Positions 46,223-58,034 of a stretch of 64,000 nucleotides of DNA are shown piece by piece. The position numbers and the translations under genes were made by a program. The stretch lies in NCBI GenBank assembly GCA_021030915.1, contig JAGEMR010000105.1, positions 1-64,000 on the forward strand. The letters are read 5' to 3'. Below the pieces are notes generated by a model, which did no database searches, was not told where the DNA came from, and was given only the letters and a program-made list of their open reading frames with translations. This DNA is from Astrothelium macrocarpum. Lineage: Eukaryota; Ascomycota; Dothideomycetes; Trypetheliales; Trypetheliaceae. Every line of letters starts with the position of its first letter. The stretch's first letter is position 1.

Positions 46223-49200
46223 ATGACTACCGTCGACCGCCCAATATGTGATCTGGATTTCCATATCAGCAAGTTCACAGAAAGTTATGAGCAAAACATT
46301 GAATCCAAGTTCCAGACTGGCAATGAACACGGGGCTCAAGTCAATCATATCCAGACCGGCGGCAGCAGCATGACGTCCAATCCTACTTCGAATACAGCTT
46401 ACGTGCAAAATTTCTCAGATGCTGGCTACAACATGGTACCATATACAGGGCTAGGGAAACGACAACGATCTGTAGCTGAACAAGGCAACAGCACTGCTGT
46501 CAAAAAAGCCAAAGATGCAAACCCAGGAAAGAGCTTTTCACCTGTCTCCAGTCTGACCAATCTACCCCCGAACCCAATGCTTGCATTAGATAAGGCGGCA
46601 CAAACTAGCTGGGCTGCACTCAATGGTCAGGCCGCGGGAGAGATGCCTCGGGTTAAATCGAGTGATCAACCTTTGGGTACGGTTGATAATCATTTTATCA
46701 AGTCTAATTTCAGCTCACCCCAAAGTTTCCCCAATACTCCTCATTCTGGTGCTTCACCTGGGTCCTTCGATACCCTTGCAACAAGTTCGTCAAAGGTTAT
46801 TGACGGAGGGAGAAAAAGAGGTTCGAAACGAAAAATTGAAAAAGCGCCGAAGCCCAATTCCTCAATACCTCAGGACCTTTCCTGGGAGGAGTACGCAAGA
46901 CAATGTTCTCTAGCCGCGTACAGCTCTAGACTAAATCCATTTGCGCTCAGTCTCCACGAAGACATGATTCTTAGACTCAAACTTGAGCCGGTGCAGGTAT
47001 CGATCTATCTTCATATTCGCAATGGTATCCTGCGTCTTTGGACCCGAAACCCTCTTGTCCCAGTATCAATGGAAGAAGCATACGGATGCGCAAAGCAAAC
47101 CAGATACTTTGGTCTTGCCAACCTGGCATTTCAATTGCTGTTAAGGCATGGCTACATCAATTTTGGTTGTGTCGAAGTGCCACGCATAATCAACCCTGCA
47201 GGCCCCAAGAAACACAAAGCAGACACTAAGACTACCTTTACGCCCACAATCGTCGTTATTGGTGCTGGAATGTCTGGGCTGGCTTGTGCAAGACAGCTGG
47301 AAGGTTATTTCTCGCAAATGGAGGGCTCTTGGCCAGACAATCGGCGCCGACCACGTGTTGTGGTCCTCGAAGCACGAAGACGGCTCGGTGGTAGGGTATA
47401 TTCACATCCACTACGAACCCAAGTGGATGGGAGCCTCCCGGGAGGTCTTCGCAACACGGCTGAATTAGGCGCACACATCGTCACTGGATTCGAACTTGGC
47501 AACCCTCTAAATGCTATCATTCGTGGACAGCTCGCTCTTCGCTATCATGGTCTTAGGGATAATTCAGTTCTATACGACTGCGATGGAAGCGTTGTTGACA
47601 AAGATCGTGATGATACTATACAGAAGCTCTATAACGATGTGTTGGAACGCGTCTGTGCTTATCGACAGAAGACCACTCCAATAAAGACGCTGGAGGGCGA
47701 TCGTGATCTGATGCTCACTGGCCGGGATCCCAGTGGCAATCACAATGGAAAGAACGAGAAAAACTCAAATAAGAATACAAATGCGGGCGCAGCAAAAGTA
47801 GCGAGCCATGATCAGATGATTCAAAGAGACAAATCAACACAACATGTGCCCGGCGGTATGGAGAAACTTGCCGGTAAAGCCTACCAAGTTTCTGGCACTG
47901 GGGCAAAGAGCTCAGCCACCAACGCTGCAAAAGCTATGGGTTGGGTGGTAAAGGAAGGAGTGCCTGATAATCAGTCCTTGGAACTGGATAGTTTCGTGAG
48001 TAGCTCACCGCATCCAACACTAGGAACTACGATGGACGAAGCGATCAGACAGTACCAAAACATCATCGATCTTACCCCTCAGGATATGCGTCTGCTAAAT
48101 TGGCATCATGCAAATCTGGAGTATTCGAACGCTGCGCACGTGAATGAGCTCAGTCTCGGCGGGTGGGACCAAGACACTGGAAATGAATTTGATGGTGAAC
48201 ACTCCCAGATCGTTGGTGGCTACATCCAGGTGCCCAAAGCACTTCACCAGCTTCCTTATCCGTTGGATGTACGGTTTGATACCGAAGTCTCGAGCATTAC
48301 TTATGAACCTACTGCAGTGCCGTATATTAGAGCTGGGGTGAGAGTGACGTGTACGAACGGAGAAGTGTTCGATGCACACGACGTCGTTCTCACAGTACCG
48401 TTGGGAGTACTAAAACAGAGGAATATCGGATTTTCGCCTCCATTACCTGAGTGGAAGACTGGTGCTATCGATCGGCTTGGTTTCGGCTTGCTGAATAAGG
48501 TATGTTTTGTTCCAGCATCGATTTTACCAACGCTTAACCTTCAACCAGGTCGTTCTCGTGTATGAGAAAGCTTTCTGGGACGAAGATCGCGATATGTTTG
48601 GGCTACTGAATCAGAGCAGAGTAGAAGGCAGTCTTGATCCTGATGACTACTCTTCTGGGAGAGGACGATTCTATCTGTTCTGGAATTGCATCAAAACTAG
48701 TGGTAGGCCGGTACTGATTGCGCTCATGGCTGGTGATGCCGCTCATCAGACCGAGACCACGGACAATTCCAAACTCATTCACGAAATCACTGGACGACTC
48801 AGTCAAATCTGTTCGCCCAATCCTGTTCCCCTTCCTTCGGAGGTTATTGTGACTCGATGGCAGAAAGACCCGTGGGCAAGGGGAACATACTCGTATATGG
48901 GGGCAAAGAGTCAACCTGGAGATTATGATGCAATGGCAAAACCGGTTGGCAATCTGCATTTTGCTGGGGAAGCCACGTGTGGCACGCATCCAGCAACAGT
49001 GCACGGTGCTTATCTATCTGGACAACGTGCTGCGGCCGAGGTTATTGATGCCTCCCAAGGCCGCATCGAAGTACCTGACCCGCTCATCCCAGAGCCGCCG
49101 ATCCCAGAGCCGCCGAAGCCAGAACCCAACGGTGCAATGTCAAAAGCAAATACTGCAGTAGGTGCAGTTCCTGTACAGGCCGGGCCTGCTTTAGGAGGCA

Positions 49201-49664
49201 TGGATCGAGGAAATCCTGAGGCCCTGATTCTCGATGCCATATACCAACAGCTTGGGGAACGCCCGTTGAAACCAATCAAAGAGGGCACGAATCCATTCCT
49301 GCTTTACACCAAAGACAAATGGAATGAATGCAAAACAGCATGTGACGAAAAGAAGCGGACGCACCCCAAGAGTGGGAATGTCAAAACATCCAAAGACGAA
49401 GTTCGAATTGCTTTGGGCAAGATGTGGCGCCAAGCCAGCAATGAAGAGAAGAAGCCCTATCGTGTACGCGCAGAAGCGCAGAAACAGATAGCGAATGGGT
49501 GGATGGAGGAATGGAAGCGTAGGACCGACGAGTGGGACCGTGAAGCAGCCAAGATTCGCCAGCAATTCACCGATAGCATGCCCCAATTCGGGGATCAAGG
49601 CGCTCAATTGAGAGCGCATTTGGATGCGACTGCTGGATCACGGGGGGGTGCCTGGACAATGTAG
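46223..49664 (+). CDS. LSD1: LSD1-type lysine-specific histone demethylase (SWIRM, amine oxidase, HMG box)
   Basis: The enzyme family uses FAD to remove methyl groups from histone H3 lysines in the nucleus. The model has exons 46223-48499 and 48549-49664 with a 49-nt intron, giving 1,130 aa. The first in-frame ATG is at 46223. A Ser/Asn-rich leader is followed by SWIRM at 218-320, the dinucleotide-binding GAGMSG at 347-352, an insert in the amine-oxidase domain (about 490-620), and an HMG box at about 1005-1085 (NPFLLYTKDKW to EEWKRRT). Lys759 in GFGLLNKVVL matches the flavin-contacting Lys of human LSD1 (K661) and is the last codon before the intron. The HMG box is the feature that separates fungal Lsd1/Lsd2/HdmA-type proteins from animal LSD1; no CoREST-binding tower helix is obvious. 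Confidence 0.95.
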
Positions 49665-50396
49665 CATAGGAATCATTAGTGCCTGCTGCTCGCAGTGAGA
49701 ATATCTCATAGCGATAGCCCAGATTAATTTTACAAAAATTTGCTGAAAAGAAATAATTCGCTTGTAGTACATCGGGGTGGTCCTCAGTAAAAAGTGGCAC
49801 AGAATTTTCGAGAGTGTGTGTCATTCCACTATTCGATGTTTCTCATTCCTCGAAGCTCGGATGAGGGTCTCCCCATTATATTTTTAGGCTATTATTACCT
49901 TACTCCCTCTCCGCTCCGCGCAGTTCCAGAAGCACCGTCGATGCACCATGGACACCCCTGATCCCCGCTGCTTGCCCCCACGTGCGGCGATTCAAGCGTG
50001 GACCCCACATTTCCGCCTGGCCGCTTCCCATGCGCTCGGCGACCGTTTCCCTGTCCTGCATGCGTCAGCGACAAGCCCAGCTGCTCGTCTACCCTACCAA
50101 GAGAACCGAGTCCTCCACTATCCTTCTTGAATCCGGAACCAATGGTCAATTTCTCATCATCCTCGACACGAACAACCTTCGCGGCTGGCAATTGTCGACA
50201 CGATCCTTCAACAGCGCGCAGGCCAGCTTGTTTAGGCTTTATGCTGATTGCTCCTTAACGACACGATCTACGAGAGAAGACGAATTTTAGACAGCCAGTA
50301 TTCATCGACCGTGGTCTCAGAATTGCATACACAGGGCAGGTATCATTCCTGACTTATTGAAGCTTCAAAAGTCACTGCTGGGCTCCAGAGGCTATC
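49665..50396. other. Intergenic and probable creB leader
   Basis: About 730 bp between the LSD1-type stop and the creB start. Short overlapping ORFs on both strands (e.g. 49895-50191 minus, 49948-50290 plus) have reasonable composition but no family signature. The plus-strand ones could be upstream ORFs in a long creB 5' UTR. Confidence 0.45.
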
Positions 50397-52872
50397 ATGT
50401 CTTCTTTTTTCACGCGGTTAAAGGTTAGCGGCGTGAGTGATAGCTTGCATACCTTGCGTGCATGCTTTTACCAATCTTTCGAACATTTGCGCTGATGCGG
50501 AAAAATCTATAGAGTCCTGCGAGTCCTTCTGCTATTACCGCTCCTACGAAAAAGGATCCCAACCTTCCGCAACCCTCGCCACTTGAAAAACTTCTCGCTG
50601 ATGCTGGGCCGCTTCGAGCCGATGGGAGTGACAAGTTTTTCGGATTCGAGAATGTAAGTAAGACGTGAGCTCCAACAGTGACAAGGCTAATCATTGGTTT
50701 ATGCAGCCCGGAAGCACGTGGTACGAAGATAGCCTCCTCTCACAAGCTTGCTGCTAATCGGACAGTTATGCAAATTCAATAATACAATGCTTATACTACT
50801 CTGTACCTTTTCGAGCTCAGGTCATCAATTATCCTTCGAGATCACCCAATGACCTCCTCAATCGCACCCAGAGTGGTCTCCCTAAACTCAATACCAATAC
50901 TTCCAATCCAGCAGATAGCGCACTTTCGCCCGTCAAATCAAATGGGCTCCAGTCAGCGATATCTCCTGGAGCATCACCGCGAAAAATTGGCACAGCATCT
51001 ACAAATACACAGCAACCGGGGAAACCAGAAGATAAAGATTCTCCAGAATATAAGAAAAAGCAACTTTTGGCAGCCGGGCCGGTACTTAGCATGGATTATG
51101 AGAATTTCGAGAACTATGGCATGGCTAGTTCATTATTCGCATCCTTGAAAGACATCTTCGAGGCCATCATTGCACATCGATCTCGGACTGGCGTTGTCAG
51201 TCCACAAAAGTTTCTCGAAATACTGCGAAAAGATAATGAAATGTTTCGCCAACCCATGCACCAAGATGCGCATGAGTTTTTGAATCTCTTGCTCAACCAA
51301 GTGGTGGAAAATGTTGAGCAATTTTCTAGGGAAAAGGCGAAATTTATTGATGCAAAAGGTAGCTCTGATCTAGCATCTGCACTGACGACTGCAGAACGAG
51401 CATCCATCACAAATACGAGTTGGGTGCATGAACTTTTCGAAGGGATTCTAACTTCGGAAACCCGATGTCTCACGTGCGAAAACATTTCGCAACGCGATGA
51501 AGCATTCCTTGATTTGTCTGTCGATCTCGAACAACATTCTTCAGTGACCTCGTGTCTTCGAAAATTTTCGGAAGAAGAAATGCTTTGCGAACGCAACAAA
51601 TTCCACTGTGACAACTGCGGTGGACTGCAAGAGGCGGAAAAGAGGATGAAGATAAAGAGGTTACCACGCGTTCTGGCGTTACACTTGAAACGCTTCAAAT
51701 ATACCGAGGATTTCAACCGGTTACATAAATTATTTCATCGTGTTGTCTTTCCATACCATCTGCGATTATTCAATACAACAGACGATGCCGACGATCCAGA
51801 TCGACTTTATGAGCTTTATGCGGTGGTTGTACACATCGGCGGTGGACCATATCACGGTCACTACGTCTCAATTATCAAGACTGAGGACAAGGGCTGGCTT
51901 CTGTTCGACGATGAGATGGTCGAACCCGTCGACCGAGCCTATGTGCGTAACTTTTTTGGAGGCGAATCTGCCATGGCCTGCGCGTATGTCCTTTTTTATC
52001 AGGAAACGACGCTGGAGGCGATGCAGAAAGAGCAAGAAGCAGAGGGACTGGCAGAAGCAACAAAAGCCACAACCACAGCCGACAATTTGGGTATGATGGC
52101 CCAAAATGGACATGCTACAAGCGCTCTACATCACGCGTACACAGCAACGACACCCACATCGGAAGACGCCGATCACTTTGCCAGCCTGGACCATGCTGCA
52201 ACAGCACCCCTAGTCCAGCCAGTCGCCCCCCTCAAGACCAACGATCCCGAGCCAACTACTGTTGAGACAGAAAAGAAACATGATGTTCAATCTAAAAAGG
52301 AACGAAAAGCAGAAGAAAAAGAACGCAAGGCTGCAGAAAAGGAAAAAGAGAAACAGCGTCGTGCGAAGATGAAAGAATTCGAAGTAAAGCGCCGCGAAAA
52401 CTGGAAAAAAGAGGAAGAAAGCATCAAAGCCGCCATCGCGGCTAGCAAAGCCAGCGCTGTTGAAGAAGCCAGACGCCGACCCGGCGACGGCGACGACAAC
52501 AACCACAACCACAACGGCAACGGCAACAGCAGCGCCGTCGCAACCGCACCTACCCCCACGAACACGACCACGACACCCACAGCACTGCCGATCAGAGACA
52601 CTAGAGAGGCATTCAACTTCAAAGACAACGGCGGCATCATGGGCAACAGCCTGACGCGCCTGCGCCACGGCAGCATGAGCCTGCGACAGAAGCCGAAGTT
52701 CTGGGTTAGCAGCAAGGAGAAGGGCGACGTGAAGGACGTGAGCAATTCGCAGGAGAGCGCGGGCGCAGGCGAGGGTGGCGAGGGCGTGTCGACGGGGACT
52801 GCGAATCTGACGCCGGAGCGGTCGAGGACGACGAGGTTTAGTTTGGGGAGGAAGAAGAGTAGTCTGTTGTAA
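50397..52872 (+). CDS. creB: CreB-type ubiquitin carboxyl-terminal hydrolase (USP12/46 family)
   Basis: CreB removes ubiquitin from substrates and takes part in carbon catabolite repression in Aspergillus together with the WD40 protein CreC. The model has exons 50397-50432, 50513-50653, 50707-50720 (14 nt) and 50766-52872, giving 765 aa. MSSFFTRLK and PLEKLLADAGPLRADGSDKFFG match the CreB N-terminus. The catalytic Cys64 codon is split by intron 3 (TG|T) and its box reads ENPGSTCYANS instead of the usual ENYGNTCY; the preceding Asn of the oxyanion hole is kept. His429 lies in GPYHGHYVS, followed by LLFDDE. Zinc ligands are CLTC at 298-301 and CDNC at 345-348. A coiled coil (KKERKAEEKERKAAEKEKEK) and a Ser/Gly-rich tail follow, as in CreB. 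The exact donor of exon 1 could be either of two in-frame sites. Confidence 0.93.
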
Positions 52873-53278
52873 GCTAGCCTTTTTGTTGGTTTATGGGATG
52901 GGGTTTGAGCGGGGTGTTGAGGAGGGCTTGGTTGGTTTTTGTAGAGTTGATGGAGGCGATGGGAAAATGCTTGTGTTGCGCTCACGAGGAATACCCTGGT
53001 TTTTCTTCTGCTGGCTTACCGCTGGCTGGCGACGTTTACGCTTGATGCTGGTAGATGTGGTAGACGTTGGTTTGGGAGGATCACGTGTATTTACTATATA
53101 GGGTAGTTATGTACTAGAATACGGCCCAGTCTTGTAGTGACTGGACTCTTGAGGGGTTTCAGCAACAAGTGGTGCTCGTTTCGACATTTGCTCGTCAAAG
53201 AAACGCTATCAAGTGAAAAAGTCCTACCACGCACGAAACCAAGCAATCACCAAACCCCAATTCTCCCGCCCATCCACC
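52873..53278. other. Intergenic between convergent genes
   Basis: 3' flanks of creB and LCL3. The LCL3 side is extremely C/T-rich on the plus strand. No gene is supported. Confidence 0.55.
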
Positions 53279-54240
53279 TCACTTCTTCCCCTCCTCCATC
53301 TTCATCCTCTCCTTATACTCCCTCGGCGTCTCCACCTCCGCCTTCTTCCCACCCCCCCACAACCTCCACCACCACCCCTTCTCCTCCCTCCCGCCCCACA
53401 TCCCCAGTCCGGCCCCCCTCGCCCTCCGCTCCGCATCCTCATACACCGCCCTCCTCCCGCCAAACTCACTAAACGACTCGTTCCGCGCCTCGTACACCGT
53501 GGCCCACCCGCGCCGCAGCATCTCGTAGCCGACGTCGCGCCGCCGCCACCCGCTCCGCACGAACACCGTCGCCACCGCGCGGTCGTACTGGTCGCGGCGC
53601 CAGATGCGCGCGCGCACCCGGCGGTGCAGCAGCAGCGAGGTGAGGAAGGCGTGCGCCGCGTCGGAGTGCGGTTGCGCCGGCCGCCCGAAGTGCGCGCGCT
53701 CGGGCGCGTCGATGCCTGCGAGGCGGATGTGGATCTGTGGGGTTGGGGCGATGGGTGTTAGCGACGTCTGCGTTAGAGTGCCCCGCTTGGTTAGAGGGCG
53801 GGAGAAGGGGGGAGCGGGTAGCGTACAGTGCGATCGCGCAGCGCTTGCTTCTCCGTGGGCACTCTGCGCCAGAGACCCCAGCCGAGGAGACGGCCGCCGG
53901 GCGTGTGGAAGAGGCGGAAGTTGTCGCCGTCGCCGACGCTGGTGACACGGCCGAGCAGCGAGCGTTTGCGGTATTGCTGGGGCCGGATGTGGTCGATGTT
54001 GGGGACGCGCCGGAGCCAGGATCTGTAGAGGCCGATGAAGAAGAGGGAGGTGCCGGTGAGGATGGTGCTCATGATTAGGACTTGGGTGACTTGGTGGTCC
54101 CAGTCGATGGCGTTGAGGCTGTCGGTCCATGAGATGGTTTGGTCTTTTGGAGAGTTGAAGAGAGATAGTGAGGGTTGGGAGGTCTTGTTTTCTTTCTTTT
54201 CATCGTCTTTTTCGGGCTCGCGAGTCCATGGCCATCGCAT
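53279..54240 (-). CDS. LCL3: LCL3-type membrane-anchored staphylococcal-nuclease-fold endonuclease
   Basis: LCL3 is a fungal SNase-like protein, mitochondrial or membrane located in yeast. The model has exons 53827-54240 and 53279-53734 with a 91-nt intron, giving 289 aa. The start MRWPWTREPEK resembles the family start. A single membrane helix lies at about residues 50-72 (VLIMSTILTGTSLFFIGLY). The SNase core follows: GRVTSVGDGDNFRLFHTPGG, the junction RDRT-IHIRLAGIDAPERAHFG, then RVRARIWRRDQYDRAVATVFV with the conserved Arg/Asp pattern, and GWATVYE. Residues of the classic SNase active site (D in DGD, DAPE, R in RDQYDR) appear present, so nuclease activity is plausible. The second exon is very GC-rich and rich in Arg codons. 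Confidence 0.92.
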
Positions 54241-55271
54241 TGCGTCCTGGCGAAGCCCAAGGGTGTGTGGAAGGAGTCGCTATAGTACTTCGTCTCGCAC
54301 CCAAGTACGTGGGAATATTGCTTTAGACGATCATGGCTTGTTTCGTAGTTGACTAGGAGAGTCTGGAATATTTAGACATGACGGAGAAGGGATGTTTGGA
54401 CAAGAATAAGAAATGTGACCTTTACTATGAAGGTGAGCAGAAGCACCAGTATTTGTTTACCGCTTAAAGCTCAAAACTTAACGAAATGGACGTCATATGC
54501 GGAGTCGCCAAGTTATTGGTAATTTCAGTCAAGTTTTTGACCGCAAACAATACCTCATTTTCAGACACGCCGATACTTTACTCTCAATCCCAAAAGATAT
54601 CAACAATCAGCATGCTCGTGAGACCATCCCTGGAGAACCGTTGAAGATCATGCATCCTGAAGCAGAGAAACGCCTACCAATTGCCCACGATGAGAGCATC
54701 TTTCCAGCCTCTACTATTCTGGCCGATAAACGAAAGACGGCTTCAGCAGGCTCAACATGTCAAGCTTTTAAGAATAAACGCAAATCTACTTGCCCAATTA
54801 GAATCAGTTTCTCTATGTTTGGGGGGAGAAAAAAGGGGGAAACTAAATGGTGGAGAGAGGAATTTCACAAATCCATTGGCAAGATCAGTTGAACAACACG
54901 AACCTTTCCACTCTCTACTTTCCCTTTGCCGATTTGCTCGTAATTACAGAGCAAATGCCTCGAATTTGGATTGAAAAGAGGAGTAGATCAATCGTTGAGC
55001 CAAGGTAAGGAATGTGCATTCCTCGTGAGGCTATCAACACTCCTGGCAGAGAATAGTACTGTGTGACACTAACATCTTATCACTACCAAAATGGTTTCTT
55101 TCTTCTTTTAACGTCTCATTTTGGGTTATCCGTTCGATCTGGTCTATGACACTTTGGGATTAAACCTATGATAACATATTTCATTCGTTACTCCGACTTA
55201 TTTCGTGGCCTGCCTATCTCCTTGCCACACCAATCCATTCTTCGCAACTTCATGGGTGTGCTGTAGTTGCT
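54241..55271. other. Divergent intergenic region, about 1 kb
   Basis: Between LCL3 and the GH55 glucanase gene. The ORF at 54497-54892 (131 codons, Lys/Arg-rich end) has no domain I recognise, no good start context and no splice partners, and is left unannotated. Confidence 0.45.
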
Positions 55272-58034
55272 ATGTTCATACCCGAAGCCAGCCTGAGTTT
55301 AATGCTGTTCCGAATTGTTGTATTCGTTCATGTATTGATAAGTGCGGTTGGTATTCCCTTCTCGGGCTCAGCGAATCCTTGCTTGTATATTCTTTAGGTT
55401 ACTGCAGACTGGTCAGAACCGTGGCCGGCACCGATAAACTTTCTCCCATCGACGGATCTTATAATACAGGAAAAGCACATACCGAGAAGGCCGATCGTGC
55501 GAGAAAAGCGGCAAAGCACCTCCTCGTATTGGTTTGCCAATATAAAACGTCAAGGTACTATACCGTACGGGAATAGCAACACAAGTTACGATATCTTCCG
55601 GAATGTCAAGGATTACGGAGCTGCTGGTATGAGTGTAGTGCTACAAAAGATGTGTTTACGGTGCTAAACAATTTCAAGGAGACGGTGTCACAGATGATAC
55701 GAATGCGATCAACGACGCTATTTCCGATGGAAACCGTTGCGGTCTTGGCTGTGACTCAAGTACCACGTCTCCGGCAATAGTCTACTTTCCTCCTGGAATT
55801 TACGCCGTCAGCTCACCCATTATCATGTACTATTATACGCAAATGGTCGGTGATGCGCTTGACATGCCTACATTATTCGCCCTATCCACCTTCCAAGGCA
55901 TTGGTGTTTTAGACTCTGACAGATATCTTCCTTACGGTGTGAACTGGTATACAAATCAGAACAACTTCTTTCGTCAAGTCCGCAATTTTATTATCGACAT
56001 TACACAAGCAGAGTTGGGATATGCACATGGCATCCACTGGCAGGTGGCACAAGCAACTTCCTTGCAAAATATTGTCTTCAACATGCGTACCGATGGTCAG
56101 GATGATGGCAGTAATCAGCAACAAGGGATTTTCATGGACAATGGGTCAGGAGGCTGGCTTGAGGATTTGGTTTTCAATGGTAACAAGCTAATACCCAAGT
56201 CTATATGTAAATGATTAATGTGTACTAGGTGGGGGCATCTGCGCATTCTTTGGAAACCAGCAGTTCACCACGCGGAATTTAACATTTAACAACTGCCCGA
56301 CTGCTGTCTATCAGAATTGGGATTGGGTTTTTGCTTACAAGTCTTTTACCTTCAATGATTGCCAAATTGGCATTGATCTCACACAAGGAGGCACAGTAGT
56401 GACAGTGGGTTCAGTGGTACTGCAAGATAGCGTCTTCAACAACGTAACGACTGGAATCCTGACAACATTCTCTACAAACTCGACCCCCATCTCCGGCGGC
56501 ACGGCAGTCATCGATAACGTCGATTTTCGAGGGGCAAATGCTGCCGTTGCATTTCCAAATGGTACTATCATATTGCCTGGGGGCTCGATCGTTGACTCTT
56601 GGGTTCAAGGTCGCGTCTATTCGGCATATTCTGCTGAGCAAAAAGTTGGCAATCTCACTTGCTACCTCCCGCAAGCAGATTCTGCTCGCATCCAACAGAC
56701 AGTGGGTGCTCCAAACAAGCCATCGGTACTCCTAACCAATGGAGTAGGCAATGGAAGCATTCTGGAGCGAGGAAAGCCGCAGTATGAAAACGTTGACGTG
56801 TCGTCCTTTGTATCGGTCAAGAGCCAAGGCGCTAAAGGAGATGGAGTCACGGACGATACTGCTACTCTCCAGACAATATTTGATGCTGCTCAACCAGGTC
56901 AAATCATATACTTCGATCATGGCGCCTATGTCATCACCAGTACGGTCAATGTTCCCAGCAACATCATAATCCAAGGCGAAATTTGGCCTATGATCATGGC
57001 AAATGGATCCTCGCCAGCATTCTCTGATCAGACGAACCCACAGCCTGTCTTTCGTGTGGGTCAGCCTGGAGATGTTGGTAACGTAGAGATTACCGAATTG
57101 ATCTTTGAAACGCTCGGTCCTGCTCCCGGTGCCATCATGCTTGAATGGAACGTTGCTGGGACTTCTCCGGGCGCAGCCGGTAAGATCGTTGCTAATCATT
57201 TGTTTAAACCTAACTCACGACTATTTGTAGCGATGTGGGATACACATTGGCGTATCGGTGGAACTGCCGGTACTCTTCTTCAATCTGATCGCTGCACCAA
57301 GAACCCGGGTGTTGTCCATGGAGCCAATAGCACATGCATTGGCGCTTTCCTGCTCCTTCACGTGACAAGAACAGGATCAGTCCTCATGGCAAACAATTGG
57401 GGTTGGGTAGCAGATCACGAGCTCGATCTTCCGGATCACAACCAAGTTGATATATACAATGGTCGAGGCGCACTGATTGAGAGCGAGGGCGGTGGCGTGT
57501 GGATGTACGGGAGCAGCTTTGAGCACAGCATGCTGTACAACTATCAAATCGCCAATGCCAAAAACGTCTACATGAGCGTCATCCAGACGGAAACAGCGTA
57601 CGTCACTTGCATCCTTTGATTCTACTTTCATAGACTTACCCAAAAACAACGACAGATACATGCAAAACAATCCCAACGCCCTGGCCGCTTTCAATCCTAG
57701 CTCCACCTTCTCCGATCCCGACTTCGGCTGGTGCTCCCCTGTCATCTACACCTGTCCCAAAACGTGGGGTCTGCGCATCTACAATTCGACCTACATCTAC
57801 AACTACGGCGCGGGCTTATACTCGTTCTTCAACAACTACGATCAGGGCTGTCTGCTGACCGAGTCGTGCCAGGAATTCATGGTGAGCGTGGAGGAGAGCG
57901 AGGCGATTTATCTCTATGCGCTGAGTACGAAGGCTGCAACGACCATGGTGGCAATCGACCAGGTGGCGATTGTGCCGGAGAGCGACAATGAGGATAGCTT
58001 TTGTCAGACCGTGGCGATTTTTGAGTATCCATAG
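55272..58034 (+). CDS. Secreted GH55 exo-beta-1,3-glucanase
   Basis: GH55 enzymes release glucose or gentiobiose from the non-reducing ends of beta-1,3-glucans outside the cell, in wall turnover or attack on other fungi and plants. The model has exons 55272-55346, 55398-55626, 55679-56179, 56229-57597 and 57656-58034, giving 850 aa. The signal peptide is MLFRIVVFVHVLISAVTA; a second in-frame ATG 30 nt downstream (55302) may be the real start. Two pectate-lyase-3-type beta-helix domains start at about residue 97 (KDYGAAGDGVTDD) and 463 (SQGAKGDGVTDD), the hallmark of GH55, and many Asn-glycosylation sites are present. All five junctions keep frame and rejoin conserved sequence (e.g. FNG-GGICAFFGNQQ, TETA-YMQNNPNALAAF). 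Length fits the family. The catalytic Glu could not be assigned by eye. Confidence 0.93.

Noticed and set aside
49895..50290. ORFs on both strands before creB
   Set aside because: Several frames are open because the segment is GC-rich; no conserved motif. They may be upstream ORFs of the creB leader but that is not demonstrable here.
53469..54078. Long plus- and minus-strand ORFs overlapping LCL3
   Set aside because: Shadow frames caused by the extreme GC content of the second LCL3 exon; only the spliced LCL3 frame has SNase motifs.
54497..54892. 131-codon plus-strand ORF
   Set aside because: No domain, no splice context, and unremarkable composition; insufficient evidence for a gene.
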